DNA of 64,000 nt from Erodium maritimum (Eukaryota; Streptophyta; Magnoliopsida; Geraniales; Geraniaceae). A program made the translations under genes and the position numbers. Each line of letters starts with the position of its first letter. Positions within the stretch are counted from its first letter, which is position 1. Where the stretch lies: positions 42,526,557-42,590,556 of the forward strand of contig OY997594.1 of assembly GCA_963921825.1 (NCBI GenBank), in the 5' to 3' direction. This document shows positions 1-12,361 of this stretch, one piece after another. Under the pieces are notes generated by a model that worked only from the letters and a program-made list of their open reading frames with translations, was not told the DNA's origin and searched no databases.

Positions 1-477
1 AGAGCGATGACTGAGGAGCAGTCGGCCCTGTCTGATTAGCCGGAGAGCCTGGTTGGCCGTAGGCCTGGGCAGCGGCGTGTTGATGGGAGGTGATCGGCGA
101 GCTGGGGTAGGCCGAACCGCGTGGAAAGACGCTGGGACACAAGAGGTGATCGGCGATGCTGGGATAGACACTGGAAGCGCGCTGTTGGCGACGCTGCGAT
201 GGGTAGAGGACTCCCAGAGAGGAGACGAAGAACGGTGGAGACTGGAAACCACGTCGATCACGAGATGATCGACGACGATAGATTGTACCCTTGAGGTTTG
301 TGGGAGGAAACCCTAAATGGGTTCCAGGGAGTGCGCTTATTGTTCGTAGGAATAAGTTTGGTAAATTGCAATCTCCTTAAAATGATACGTAGTTCATACA
401 AACGTTGTATTAACCCTAATTATTTTATTGTTTTATCAGCATTAGATGGAAATTGCATTAGTTTCCCTCATATAATT
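1..477. other. intergenic DNA, no gene recognised
   Basis: The first 290 bases are GC-rich, with two copies of a short motif around GGTGATCGGCGA near 88 and 145; the remainder is AT-rich. No open reading frame here resembles a known family. Bases 445-474 resemble bases 2954-2983, on the far side of the LINE element, so this may be the left flank of that insertion. The GC-rich part could be remnant LINE sequence, but nothing proves it. Confidence 0.4.
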
Positions 478-2928
478 GAAGTCGCAGCTCTTCCCTTGTG
501 TGCTAGGGTTAGGGGTTTGTGAAACTCATCTGGGATCCATGGCTTTCGCTGGTGATTTGGAGGGAGGTGAGGAGTGTTTCGATGTCGAACTGTCCCAAGA
601 GTCGCGCCTGTCGGATCGGGAGGGAGGACAGTCCGGGGACGGAGGCGCTAGGGGCTGTCGTGGAGGGCGACCTAGTGATCTCCGATGCGACTCTAACGTC
701 GTGGGACGAGAATGCATCCCCGATGCGTTTCTCGGCCCAGAGGACGGAAGAGGATGGTTGGGTCGTAGGGGGGTAGATCCAATAAACGGCGAGGGGGGGG
801 GTACGTAGGACCCCGGCGAGAGGGCCACGCCCACGGAGGCTGGGGGTGGTTCGGTAAGGAAAGTACAGGGCTTCGCCGGAGGAATGGGGAGATCTCAAGA
901 GTCCTTCGAGGAGGAAGGTGGCTTATCACCTTTGCCGGGGTCGGGGGAGTCGGTCCAGGAGGGAGAGGAGAGGCTTCCGATCCTGGTGTCATCGGACACG
1001 TCAACCACGCCGGAGTAATCGTCGGCGACCCTTGCGTGGAGGAGACGCAAGAGGAAGGGGCTGGCACGGGAGGATGCTAGGGTTTCTGAGGAGGAGCTGG
1101 ACCGGGCTGGTGAGGAGGCAGGCCTGGGACGGGTATTACTAGCGGACGCTCGACGGGCTGGATGGTAGTGTATGGGCTGGACTCCGCGAGCTGGACTGGG
1201 TCAGATGCCGAGCTGAACCCGAGGGGGTGCGGACGACGTGACTCGTTGGGCGGCTAGATACGGGGCTGGCCAGGGCAGCTCAAACGGGCCGGGTGAAGAG
1301 CAGTATGGGCCTGGTGGGCCTTATAGGTATGGATCCGGGTCGGGGCATGATCCGCGGGTAGCAAATGGGCAGGGTTCGTAACCCGGCCCAAGCGGGTCAG
1401 TCGGATCCAGTACATGGGTTCAACCCGTTTGGGATACAGGGGAGGGATTGGGGTAGCCCGGGGGAACAGGTCAGGGAATTGGGATCCCAGATGGGCTCGA
1501 TGAGGATCAAGGAGGTCGTGGTACCGGTTCAGGAGGTCACTGGCCGAGGGAATCAATATAGGTTTGCGCTGGCAGCTAAGGTCCACTGACAACCAAGAAG
1601 ATATTCTTGAAGTCTGTGGTAGCGCGAATGGAAGATGTTTGGGGTATGAAGGTCGATGCCAAACCTCTAGAGGGGGGTCTGGTCGCTTTTTTCTTTAGGA
1701 CAGCTAAGGAAAGGGAGAGAGTGCTGATGGGGGAACCTTGGTCTTTCCTGGACTCCCTCGTTTTGTTTACGGACCTGCGTGCTCATATGCATGTACGAGA
1801 GTTAGAGTTCCATCATTTCTCGCTGTGGGCGCGAGTGTCAAACTTACCTGTGGGGGCATGGACGAGAGATGTGGGATTCAGAGTGGGGAATACTTTGGGT
1901 GTATTCCAAGGGGTGGATGTGGATAAGGAGGCACTTTGCTGGGGGGACTTTATGAATATCAGAATCAGGGCGGACATCCGAGTACCTCTGCAGAGTCAAC
2001 TATGGTTTCGGCTGTCAGTATCCCAGGTACGAACTCGGCTGTTTGTTTCCTATGAACACCTACCTGAGCACTGTTTTGGATGTTGATGTGCGGGCCACCT
2101 ATTTCCAGTCTGTCCGGTTGTAGGGGGAGTACGGGGACCGTCGCTGAAAGCGCCGGCAGACCCGAGATCGGCTCTAGAGAACGCGAAACATGGGAAGGCT
2201 ACCCCAGGGACGAACTGGACATATATGGGAGGTATGGGAAGAGGAGGCTCCAAACCGGTTGGGCCAAAGACGCCACCACAACATCAGGAAAAGGAGATGT
2301 ATGAGGGGCATGTGGAAAGGGGAGGTGAGGTACCGGTAGGATGGCTACCATAGGATCCTTCACTGTCATTATCTTGAAAGAAAAGGGCGGAGAGGGACGA
2401 GGAACCTAAGGAAGAGGAAGTATCTTCGGCGTTTGACGGGGCGTCACAGGTAGCGGCGGGGGGATTCAAGCACCCCCGCCTCCATGAATGAGTGCTTGGG
2501 GTTCCAGGGAGGGGTTGGTCGACTGTACCATTTCCCTGGCAGATTGACGGCAATGGTTCTGCCAACAGTCGACAAGATGCTTCCCTACCATTTCGGAGTC
2601 AGCAATCCCGCGTTCAGGAGCCCTACAATTATCAGTCAAGGGAGGACGACGCACGCTGACTTACCAGGGGAGTTATCGGTCCACCACTATAAAGTTATCA
2701 CCTGATCTGCTCGATCAGTTTCTTATGGTTGGAGCATACTGTATCAGTGTCTTTGGATGCTACCGCAGTCTCACCCCTCCGACCACCCTTATGTTCATGA
2801 GCAACAGCTACTATTCAACATCTGTCTTTAAGTTTTATGTTAGTTTCTTGATTTGTATGTTGTTATCCGTCTTCGCGGTTACCAAAATGTTTTAATTAAT
2901 AATATTATCATTTCGTCTCAAAAATAAA
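478..2928 (+). mobile_element. LINE-type retroelement with ORF1 only, no reverse transcriptase
   Basis: A GC-rich leader is followed by an ATG-led, ORF1-like start at 539, a DUF4283 reading frame (1607-2086) and an A-rich tail (AAAAATAAAATAAA, about 2920-2933). Bases 2466-2790 match the 3' part of a second element at 45700-46060, including an almost identical stretch around CAGGAGCCCTACA and ACGACGCACGCTGACTTACC, so the two belong to one family. No endonuclease or reverse transcriptase frame lies between ORF1 and the tail, so the copy is non-autonomous or internally deleted. Boundaries are approximate: no clean target duplication was found, only a diverged ~30-bp repeat flanking both sides. 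Confidence 0.6.
1586..2086 (+). pseudogene. LINE ORF1 fragment, DUF4283 domain
   Basis: The frame reads through TKKIFLKSVVARMEDVWGM, a GEPWSF segment and an NLPVGAWTRDVGFRVGN segment and ends at EHCFGC. This is the typical order of DUF4283, the domain found in ORF1 of plant L1-type LINEs and related retroelement proteins. A CCHC zinc knuckle normally follows; here only the first C-x-x-C (FGC) survives before the frame is lost. There is no ATG at the natural start, and an upstream stop in the same frame separates it from the presumed N-terminus near 539. ORF1 proteins bind the element RNA in the retrotransposition particle. It is a fragment, not a working gene. Confidence 0.65.
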
Positions 2929-3312
2929 ATAAAATGGTCTATATGTTGGTTTAGGTGGAAATCGCTTTGGTTTCCCTCATATAAAATGGTCTATATGCAT
3001 GTTTTCGAGGAATGTGCGCGTTTGGTAAATAGCACATCTCTTTTGTCCAGATGTCGAAACCCGTAGGATCAAAACAGCGATTACAAAGAGGTCAGGGTGA
3101 CGGAAAAAGGAAGGAGAAGAGGAAAGCATTTCCTTCCCTTTCCTCTCCCTCTCTCCAATGTTCCCTCAGAATCCCAAACCCTAATCATAATCCAAACCTT
3201 TTCGTCTTTTCAAATCGATGCGTGTTGCGTTTTCTTCAGAATCTATTCTTCTTTTCCACACTATTCGAGATCTTCTCTAAACATTGATCTCTTATCGGCG
3301 GGCTTGATTTCA

Positions 3313-6300
3313 ATGGAACCACCCAAACGGAGGTCATTCACCAGGTCGCCATCATCGTTGTTGAGCATCGCTTGCCTTTCGCGGAAAAGTAGCACCACCT
3401 ACACTAAGCTTCCTCAGGAGCCCCTCAAGCTATCTGTTCTCAAATTGGATGGTTCCTGCTTTGGTAATTCCTGTCTGCTTCTAATTATGTATCAAAATGC
3501 TGTGACTTCTTGATTGGTCTCCGAGAAAATTTGTAGAATCCGGAAGAAATTCTATGATAGATGAGCTCGAGCTCCTAATTCTTACAGATATTGAAGTTAG
3601 AAAAGCAGCATCTGTAGCTGAGCTCAAGGAGGCGGTGGAGGCTGCTTTCAGCGAGGTTCTAAATGAGGAATCTGACCAGATATCGTGGTATGTATGCGTC
3701 GTCCTGTTGAGACCGTATCCTTTCACGAGTAAACTGGGTTTTCTTACACTTTGCTCATCTAATTTTGTTTCATGGAGGCCTCATTTGTGGGAACAGTTCT
3801 GCCTATGCTTTGAAGATCAAAAGCTTGTGGCAGAAATTGGCAGTATTCGAGATTTTGGCATCAAGGATGGTGATCAGGTCTGCATGCACTTTTTAAGTTT
3901 CTACAGTTTTTATATTGTTAAATTGGCCAATCGTATCCCCATCATGCATGGATTCTGAAATTGTTGACCTGGTTTATGATTTGGAAGTGTTTTATCTTTT
4001 GTTTCATAATTGAGCTCATACAATTACTGTCTTGCATTGCTCATTACGATGTAAGGAGTCATGTAAATGTTGATTGAGCTCATACAAATTACTGTCTGGC
4101 ATTGCTTGTTTGTAAGTATTCAAAAACAAATCTTACTGTTTATTGTTTCAGCATTTCAAATATCGTACGTAGCAGAATCTGCTCTACTAGATCAAAAAAA
4201 TTTCCAATAAAGTTCAAGATAGTATGGTAATCTTATTGACTACCGGTTAAAAGTAGAAAGTTAGATAGAAACATTTATCTGTAGATAGACCGAGAGACTG
4301 AAAACAAGGCTATGAAATAGACCACTTTTTCTTGTGGCAAACCCAGCGCACGCTTAGAAGATCAGTATTAACTATTGGGAAATGTATAAAAGGCTTCTTC
4401 ATTTTGTACATTGTTTACTAAAAAAGCCTATTCAGTTGGAAACACAGAAATTGTTTGTATGATACAAAGTGGCAGATGTATGCTAGGTTTTAGCAATCAT
4501 CTGTCTGTAACATCCCTTTGGTTCTCCTACTAATTATTAATCTTTGCTGCACTTGTATACTAGGTTTTAGCAATCATCTGTCTGTAACATTCCTTTGGTT
4601 CTCCTACTAATTATTAATCTTTAATGCACTTGGTTGATGTTTTACCTATTTCTGGTTGTTGTCTTCACATTTGTTTAATTACTCATTGTTAGGGGACATG
4701 TATTATGTTATTTTTTATGCGTTAAGTTCTATCATTCTAGTTTAAAGTGGGAGCTCATTACTTATAATTTCACTGTGCAACTTTTCATTTTTACTTTTTT
4801 ACTTCGAATTTTAATTATACTGTTTTTGGAAAATACAGCTTCACTTCATCAGGCATCACTCACCTGCCTATAGGATGATAAAAAGACGGTCCAGGAAAAG
4901 GGTATCTCCTTCAAAACAACAGAAAAGGTAATGGTCCTTCCGTATCTGTTCAACTTTGCTAGATTATCTTTTTCAGCTTTTGATGATCTCTACTTTCTAC
5001 TTCAATTGTCCAACATTTCTGGTCTTCTAAATTGGAGCAAAATGGCTGGGATCTAACAAGGAGTTAAGATTGACATGTTTAAAAATTGAAAAAATTGGGA
5101 TAGATGGAAGCTGTTGTATGTTGTATTGTATGACCTAATAATCTGCTAGTTTAGTTTATGCAGTAGTTTAGATGGAGCAAGGATATATTCCATAAACATA
5201 CATTACAAGTTTAATTCAGAATATGTAGGTCTTCTTTGGTAATATACAGTCTAAATGGTATTTTCTGTTTTCTATGATAACCAAACATAGTAGATTGAAG
5301 CAAAAAAGGCGTTTGACATTAGGTTTTCCGTTCTTATGTAGATTCTCTCTGACAGCAATAGACTTCTAGAGAAATATAGTATCTCTTTTATTACCTACTA
5401 CTCCCTTTGTCCCAAATAAATTTCCCATTTCACTTTTCATAAAAATTAGGAATGTAAATTTCTGTGCTTAACCTCCCCACCGTCACGTCCCGATGTATCG
5501 TAACTAACTTATGGAAATTGTATAATTGGTAATTTATATTTTATTTACCAGCCAAAGTAGGTTTACATTTCATTTTGCAATGGCTAATTTTCGTAAAGTA
5601 AATACTTATTTTTGCAGAAAGGAAGTATATATTGGTGGAATTCTCTATAGGTCTGGGTATGCAAAAAAAAAAAATTTGTTGCATACTATTCATTTCAATC
5701 CAATTTAGAATGTCTCAAGTGATTGCAGAAAAACTTTAACCTGCATTCTTGACATTTCTTTCCATTCCTTGATAAGATGTTCTGAGCTTTTGTGAAAGAA
5801 ATGCATTAACTTTTTAAATGTTGACTTTTCCTTGATATCCATTAGAATGTGAAACTTTTCTACCGGCTTCTGTCTAAAGTCTAGAATTACAATCCCTTAA
5901 GTAAGGAAACTTGGGCCAAAGATAATGAAATTAGAAGTAGCCTGCAGTCCGCTCTACTTCTTTACTGTGCAGTGCATATAATAATTAGTTCCCTTCTAAA
6001 TGTTAGACTTCAGTTAATCAAAACATTGCATGGTGAGACAAGCGGTCATTGTTTTTTTCCATTTTTCCGCACTTACTGAATCTGAGGATCATGAAATGTG
6101 AAAAAGACAGGTCATCACCACGAGGGCGGGTCGATGGAGATAGAGATGAATATGAGAAGGAAGATGAAGAATATGAAGATATAGAGAGGAGTGGACACCT
6201 GTATTTTGATATTAAGAATGAAAAAATCACCCAACACCGTAAATCAAAACTGAAACACTTCTTGAGAGGGTGGTTCTGGGGTTCCAAGCGCAGAGTTCGT

Positions 6301-6405
6301 ACCACAAGATGCATGGTTCCGAAAACAAAAGGTGAAGTGAAGGTTCGTCCCACAAGATTTCCCTTCTGCTTTTGGCGGACATTTGGAAAGACTGTAAGGT
6401 TTTAA
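3313..6405 (+). CDS. SNRNP25-like ubiquitin-fold protein (U11/U12 snRNP 25 kDa family)
   Basis: Five exons join in frame at GT-AG sites: 3313-3463, 3588-3687, 3778-3877, 4839-4927 and 6087-6405, giving about 252 residues. Exons 1-4 encode LKLSVLKLDGSCFDIEVRKAA, then SVAELKEAVEAAF, then HLWEQFCLCFEDQKL and GIKDGDQLHFIRHHSP. This is the ubiquitin-like fold of SNRNP25, a protein of the U11/U12 di-snRNP of the minor spliceosome, and of its plant relatives. Exon 4 adds a basic tail. Exon 5 adds an acidic EYEKEDEEYEDIE patch and a basic, aromatic C-terminus ending GKTVRF. The start was chosen as the first ATG in frame with LKLSVLKLDG; an upstream in-frame ATG at 3097 is possible but lies in what looks like 5' leader. 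Exons 1-4 are secure. Exon 5 rests on phase and a good acceptor only. Confidence 0.75.
4483..4636. repeat. 77-bp tandem duplication in intron 3
   Basis: Two nearly identical 77-bp copies begin at 4483 and 4560 with CTAGGTTTTAGCAATCATC. A looser duplication of about 75 bp lies upstream, around 4010-4110 (GAGCTCATACAA). Both are inside the third intron of the SNRNP25-like gene, where they should be spliced out. Confidence 0.85.
5397..5631. mobile_element. Stowaway-like MITE (Tc1/mariner)
   Basis: The left end TACTCCCTTTGTCCCAAATA matches the usual plant Stowaway terminus. The right end read on the minus strand is a diverged version (ATACTTCCTTTCTGC). Flanking TA dinucleotides fit the family's target. 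It lies in the long last intron of the SNRNP25-like gene. Size, about 235 bp, is normal for the family. The right boundary is uncertain. Confidence 0.55.
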
Positions 6406-7319
6406 ACATTGTGAAGGGCATATTTGGAAAGGGTACATGGAGAAAGTGTTTGGTGCCTACCTCCAAAGGATATTAGCAGTGCCTAAAACTTTTGGTTGAT
6501 CGCATGCCGAAGATGACAGAGTTGGGTTCATATTGAACTTCGAACACCAAAATTGGCACATGCAAATGATCTTGGTATTGTAATACGAACTGTTTTGTTA
6601 TTACATGCATCCGAGATGGTTAATGTAACTATGGTCTTGCAGGAGGGGCCCAAATATTAAATAATACTTTCTTTTCATGTAAAATAAAAATAAATAGCTA
6701 ATTCAATAATTTATTTTGTACATCATAATATAGGAAAGCATGTTATGCATACAAAAAAAGAAGTGAACTACACTGATGTGGAAAATACTAGAAGCATGCA
6801 TATGGTATGTGGCTTTAATTAATGTAATTTTTTATTATAAATTAATAGCGTTGAGATCTTGGTATTTATTATTTATAAAGAAATTAATTAATTGATAAAC
6901 TAATATTTATTGATTTAAAATGAGATTATGTAAATGAGATGGGAAAGTTTCTAAAATCACATTACATTAATCTCATTTACATAAGAGATTTTATCACAAG
7001 TTTTATACGTCAGAACTATTTGATCGAAGTAGGATTAATATTTTGGATGCTACTAATCTTGTAATCTCTGTCAGGACAATTATTGTTCAACAAGATACAA
7101 AAGTAAATTCATGGTTGTTGGTGTCGGACATGAAAGGAAGTTTGTAAAAAAGAAAAAGGTGTGATTTTAAGTTTAGCCTAGGCAGAGTATTTACAGGAAA
7201 TTGGAGTTTTTCTTACAAAAATGATGGGACACGTGTCATCGCACAATCAGAGGGCCAACACTCTTGCAATGTACCACTAGAGGTGTTCTTAGTTATAGTT
7301 ATCTATAATCGGTGTATAC
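6406..7319. other. AT-rich 3' flank with a stem-loop
   Basis: This is 3' flank of the SNRNP25-like gene followed by very AT-rich DNA. At 6917-6993 two arms, one containing TTATGTAAATGAGAT and the other its complement, could form a stem-loop, possibly a decayed MITE. No coding frame of interest is seen. Confidence 0.5.
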
Positions 7320-8050
7320 TTTATTTATGGGTAAACTTCATCTCACTACCCTAAAAATATTTAGGTTTCACCTCACTACCCTAACCAAACTTTGTTGCAC
7401 CTCACTACCCTAACCAAACTTTTAGTGTCAATTTAATACCTACCGTTAGTTTTCCATCCATTTTTGATGGAAAATGAACATGTGCCAAGCACATGACTCC
7501 AATTTTAAAAAAATGACAATACTACCCCTCCACATTTAAATCATTTTCCTTGTTTTATCCCCACCATTCGTTCCTCATCTATACGCGGACAAATTATGAA
7601 AAGAGCCTTATGTTGATAATTTATTGCTAAAAAACCTTCATGTGTGTTATGTTTTGCAAAAAGACCTCCCTTTTAATGAAACTTTGTTTCTCCCTATTCT
7701 ACCCTTTTGTAATTTTGAAAAAACGCCTTAAAAATCAGCCCCCATTTTCGACCACCCACCATAGCCAAAAATCAGCCGACCTCCTCCATAGCCAAAAAAT
7801 TTCTCCGGCGTCCACCACGTTCACCGTCGCCGTCCACCACCACCGTCTAAAGCCCATTGCGTCTGCCATTGAAGCAAACCTCCAAGTAAGTTAGCTTGAC
7901 TTCATCCTATTTGAATTTAGTGAATGTCATTTTTAGGTTTGAGTAAGTAGATCTTCGAATTTAGGAGTAGAAAACAATATTTTGTGTTTTAATGTGTGTA
8001 AACTTACTGAAATAAACAAAGCAGTGGAATGTGGTGGATTAGATTCGTAT

Positions 8051-11000
8051 TGTCACGCCCCGAATTCGGCATGACTGAACCCGGAACGCGAACGGTGAAA
8101 CAGTAAAACGATTTTCAAACATTTAATAAACCTTTTTAAAATTACCACTTACGTTAATCAAAAACAATATTTTTACAGCGGAAAATACGTTCAAAACAAT
8201 GAACAACACGAGCTACACGGTACGTCGCTAACTACCCAAAGACCCGGACTTCCGTTCCCAGCTCTTCAAGCTTCGAGGGTTCTCCTAGTCCGCCTCACGA
8301 CCAGTACCTGCAGGCAAAGCAGCAGGGGGTGAGCACTTCGCTCACCGCCACGGATACCGGATTGACCACGGCGTACCCACAGAAATGTCGGGAACACCGA
8401 CATCAACAACAACCCCGGGGACTACTACCCCAAAAACACCATTTGGACTGACGGTCACACAATACAACTGTTAAAAACTTCCCAACCATCTCAAAACCCG
8501 GACACGTAATGTAGACCCCAAATCAGAGACCGAACAACCCTTCCATTAGTCACACCGACAAGGTAAAGCACAACCCTCACACGATCCTATATGTATTTAC
8601 TTGTAACTTTCCGCAACCAAACCAGTATTCGCTACTCGTCCCTATCTCAGAGGCCTGCGGGAAAAGTAGTAAAGGGGATGAGCGTTCCGCCCATCTCCAC
8701 GGATACCCGTTCGATTATGGCATACTAGTAAAACATCAACAACTTACCACTCTAAACAGGGCAAACAACTACCTCAAAACCTGATACCAAACCGTCACAA
8801 CTGCTCACGATATCAATACCTCAAACACTCACTCACGTAAGGGAAACCTCGAATGGGGATCATATTCTCAACTAAGCAAAACACTATTGCTCACCATATC
8901 AACATCCCAATTACCTGATCACGTAAGGGAAACCTCAAAACGGGGATCACGTTCTCATCTAAGCAAATCACTATTGCTCACAATATCAATACCCCAATTA
9001 CCCGATCACGTAGGGGAAGCCTTAAAACGGGGATCACGTTCTCAACTAAGCAAATCAGTATTGCTCACATTATCAATACCCCAATTACCCAATCACGTAG
9101 GGGAAGCCTCAAAACGGGGATCATGTTCTCAACTAAGTAAAACACTATTGCTCACAATATCAATACCCCAATTACCCGGTCACGTAGGGGAAACCTCAAA
9201 CAACCCACTCACGTGAGGGAAACCTCAAACCACCTGTCTACGTGAGGGAAACCTCAAACAACCCACTCACGTGAGAGAAACCTCAAACTACTCGTTCACG
9301 TGAGGGAAACCTCAAACAACCCGTTCACGTGAGGGAAACCTCAAACCACCCGTTCACGTGAGGGAAACCTCGAATAACCCGCTCACGTGAGGGAAACCTC
9401 AAACCACCCGTTCACGTGAGGGAAACCTCGAACAACCTAGTTCGTACGGCGCCACAGCGCATCAACCCTAACCCTTCTCCATGGTGAGACCCTCACACAG
9501 AGGCGCTGTATCACCACCGTAGGTTATTGATGAGTCTCGAACCCAAGACCTCACCCTTTAACACAAAACTTACGACCTTTGCAAACAAACACAATCGTGA
9601 ACAAAGTCCCGCAATATCATCAATATCAACACACACAATGCACGCAAGATCACAAAGGATCAACACACATACTGCGCAACCACAAGCCTCAACACTTTAC
9701 CGATCGCGCGGCGGAAGGTACGACACACCTCACGGGGACCACAGCCCTCGGCACTCTACCGATCGCGCATCGGAAGGTACGACACACCTCACTGGCATAA
9801 CTCAAGCCTCAACACTTTACCTATCGCGCGCCGGAAGGTACGACACACCTCACGGGGACCACATCCCTCGACACTTTACCGGTCGCGCATTAGAAGGTAC
9901 GACACACCTCTCGGGCACAGCTCAAGCCTCAGCACTTTACCAATCACGCGCCGGAAGGTACGACACACCTCACGGGGAACACAACCCTCGGCACTTTACC
10001 GGTCGCGCATCGGAAGGTACGACACACCTCTCGGGCACAGCTCATCCAGGTATCACCAGAACAATCACAATCACAACCAAATATCACACAATACTCCGCA
10101 TATAGCAAAATTAACCTCACGACTAACTACCACTCAGCAAGTCAGTCAACAACCATACAGGTTCAACACCCCACAGGCACTCATGGCCATACCGTGGCAC
10201 CCCTTATCGATGGCAAGTCGACATGCGGGCCAAACCTCCACGCCAATCACACAAATCACACGAATGCTCAACAACCAGCGAAAATAACATAATGACTAGC
10301 TACCACTCAGCAAGTCAGTCAACAACCATACAGGTTCAACACCTCACAGGCACTCATGGCCACACACAACCACAATCAGTTCATTAACCCTACGACACCA
10401 CCAAGTGCCACATGCATTTCTATTGTTCGACAGGTTCACTCAACCTACGACACCACCAAGTGTCACATGCAATTCTATTATTCGACATGTTCACTCAACC
10501 TACGACACCACCAAGTGTCACATGCAATTCTATTATTCGACATGTTCACTCAACCTACGACACCACCAAGTGTCACATGCAGTTCTATTATTTGACAAGT
10601 TTACTTATCCTACGACACCAACAGTGTCACATGCATTTCTACTGTTCGACAGGTTTACTTATCCTACGACACCAACAGTGTCACATGCATTTCTACTGAT
10701 AACTTTCCCTAGTCAAGGTCGATATCCGGCTACTTTTCCCTACCTCGTAACGCTTTCCAAACGTCCACGCTCAAGCTCCGGCAATGCTCACGATCACCCG
10801 CTTAGTCTCCTCTTTCCACGGTCGGTGGCACGATCTAACATGATCAAAATAACACACTTTTTAAATATGCAGGCAAAACCGAATTTAATGAACTTAACGT
10901 CCAAATGTCACCCCGACAATGCCGATCGCTCCTAAGCTTCCCAATTACTCGACATTGTCAACAATGGGCCCGGAAAGGCCCGATTCGCCCGGCTCGGCGA

Positions 11001-12142
11001 ATCTGCCCGGGATCGGAAAACGCCCTTCCGGGGCTCCGAAAGTTCCCGTTTTCGTTTCTACGATCCTAAAATAATTCAAGTGTTCCAACGCAATCGACGG
11101 AATCAATTTCCGACGTCCGAGCGATTTAAGTCGCGTTTAAAGTTTCTAAACCCGACATTTCCAATTTTCACAAATTGATTCCATAATTCGTTCCGGGTGT
11201 GAATTATCGACTCGGGGATTGTCCAAGACCACACGAACACGAAAAACCCGAGGCCCGGCCAAGTGGGCCCCACACGGCCACGATGGAAAACGTTCCTTTT
11301 CGCCCCAAAACGTTCCTAACGAACTCCAATCCTTAACCCAACCTTAATTTAACCATTTAAAATCAAACCCTAAAATTCAAACGTACCAAAACGAGAAAAA
11401 GTTGGGTTCTCACCGTAGGGAAAGACGAAGGGATGACGATTTCGCAAGAACAAACACGATCCAATGGCCGGATCGTCGACAATCTCCAAAAAAAACCCAA
11501 CTTCTCTCCTTCCTTTTCTCTCTCTTCTTTCTCTCTCCTTTTTCTCTCTATTTTTCTGTTTTGCCGATGCTCCCTCTCCACCATACCTTTTATTTTGTTT
11601 AAACAAACCCAACCCAACCAAATGACTAAACTACCCTCACTTACCCTTTTGTCTTGATTTTAAAGCCAAGGACAACATTGTCCTTTCAACTCCAAACCAC
11701 TACTATTTTGACAACTGTCAATGGATCGCATTGGTTAGAAAGATATCGTTATAGATATTTTTCAGTCAGATTCGCGAAATTCGACCGTCTCGGGCCCCGT
11801 ACGGGCCCATTTTCCAAGAATTTATGAAATTTCGCGTGCTACAAGGAAACGGCCCAACTAAGACCGCTGTAACGACGGATAAGCTTTTTGGATCCAAATC
11901 GGGCCTCGAACGGACCAAAACGTCGCTCGGTTGACTTTTTCGTTAAAAAGTCAACTTTTCCCCAATTGGTCAAAAAGTTGCCCTGAGTCACCCAGAACTC
12001 AACTTGGTCGATATCGGGGTCAGCTTAAGTCCGATATGACCCTCGTGGTCAATTTTAGGTTCATTTAGGTGTCTGTCCCAAAATTTTAAATTTTTCTGTT
12101 TTTCCGCCGATTGATCGGCGTTGACCAGGAGCGGTTTTTACA
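8051..12142 (+). mobile_element. solo LTR, long-LTR retrotransposon family (probably Ty3/Gypsy)
   Basis: The element runs from TGTCACGCCCC to GGAGCGGTTTTTACA, begins TG and ends CA, and is flanked by the 5-bp duplication CGTAT (8046-8050 and 12143-12147). It has no retrotransposon coding region, so it is a lone LTR of 4.1 kb. Uninterrupted sequence in MULE-B (around 21797-21830) shows the empty site. Two relatives lie elsewhere in the window: 46662-49555 in reverse orientation and a partial copy at 50235-51154. Much of its length is tandem arrays. Matching target duplications suggest a moderately recent fossil, younger than the MULE it entered. Confidence 0.85.
8823..10690. repeat. four tandem arrays inside the solo LTR
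   Basis: Four arrays follow one another: about four 87-bp units (8823-9200, each with TATTGCTCACAATATCAATA-like starts), about eight 30-bp units (9190-9440, CACGTGAGGGAAACCTC), about six 60-bp units (9700-10040, ACGACACACCTC), and about six 55-bp units (10384-10690, CCTACGACACCA). Short apparent reading frames here are only translations of repeats. Confidence 0.85.
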
Positions 12143-12361
12143 CGTATGTTGGTAGTTGGGGAATTTTTTGAAATGCTGAACTAGTAAGAACGTTCAGCCA
12201 AGAAGGTTGAAGACGATCTGGCCGAACGGTCAAAGATGTATGTAAATATCAACTAGCCGCACGGCTGATATTCCATCCGATCGGATGACCGTTTTTGTTG
12301 GGTAATTAGCCGTACGACTAATTGCATACACTACAACAACAACATACTCAGTTAGTAAAAC

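Noticed and set aside
6049-6090. Independent gene starting at the ATG at 6049
   Set aside because: The frame fits as the last exon of the SNRNP25-like gene through an acceptor at 6085-6086; the 14 codons before it are intron.
8887-9216. 109-codon frame in the solo LTR
   Set aside because: It is a translation of four 87-bp tandem units, with no independent protein features.
9527-10105. 192-codon frame with repeated GRYDTPHG peptides
   Set aside because: It reads through six 60-bp tandem units of the LTR; the repeat explains the frame.
10356-10935. 176-codon repetitive frame
   Set aside because: Product of 55-bp tandem units in the same LTR.
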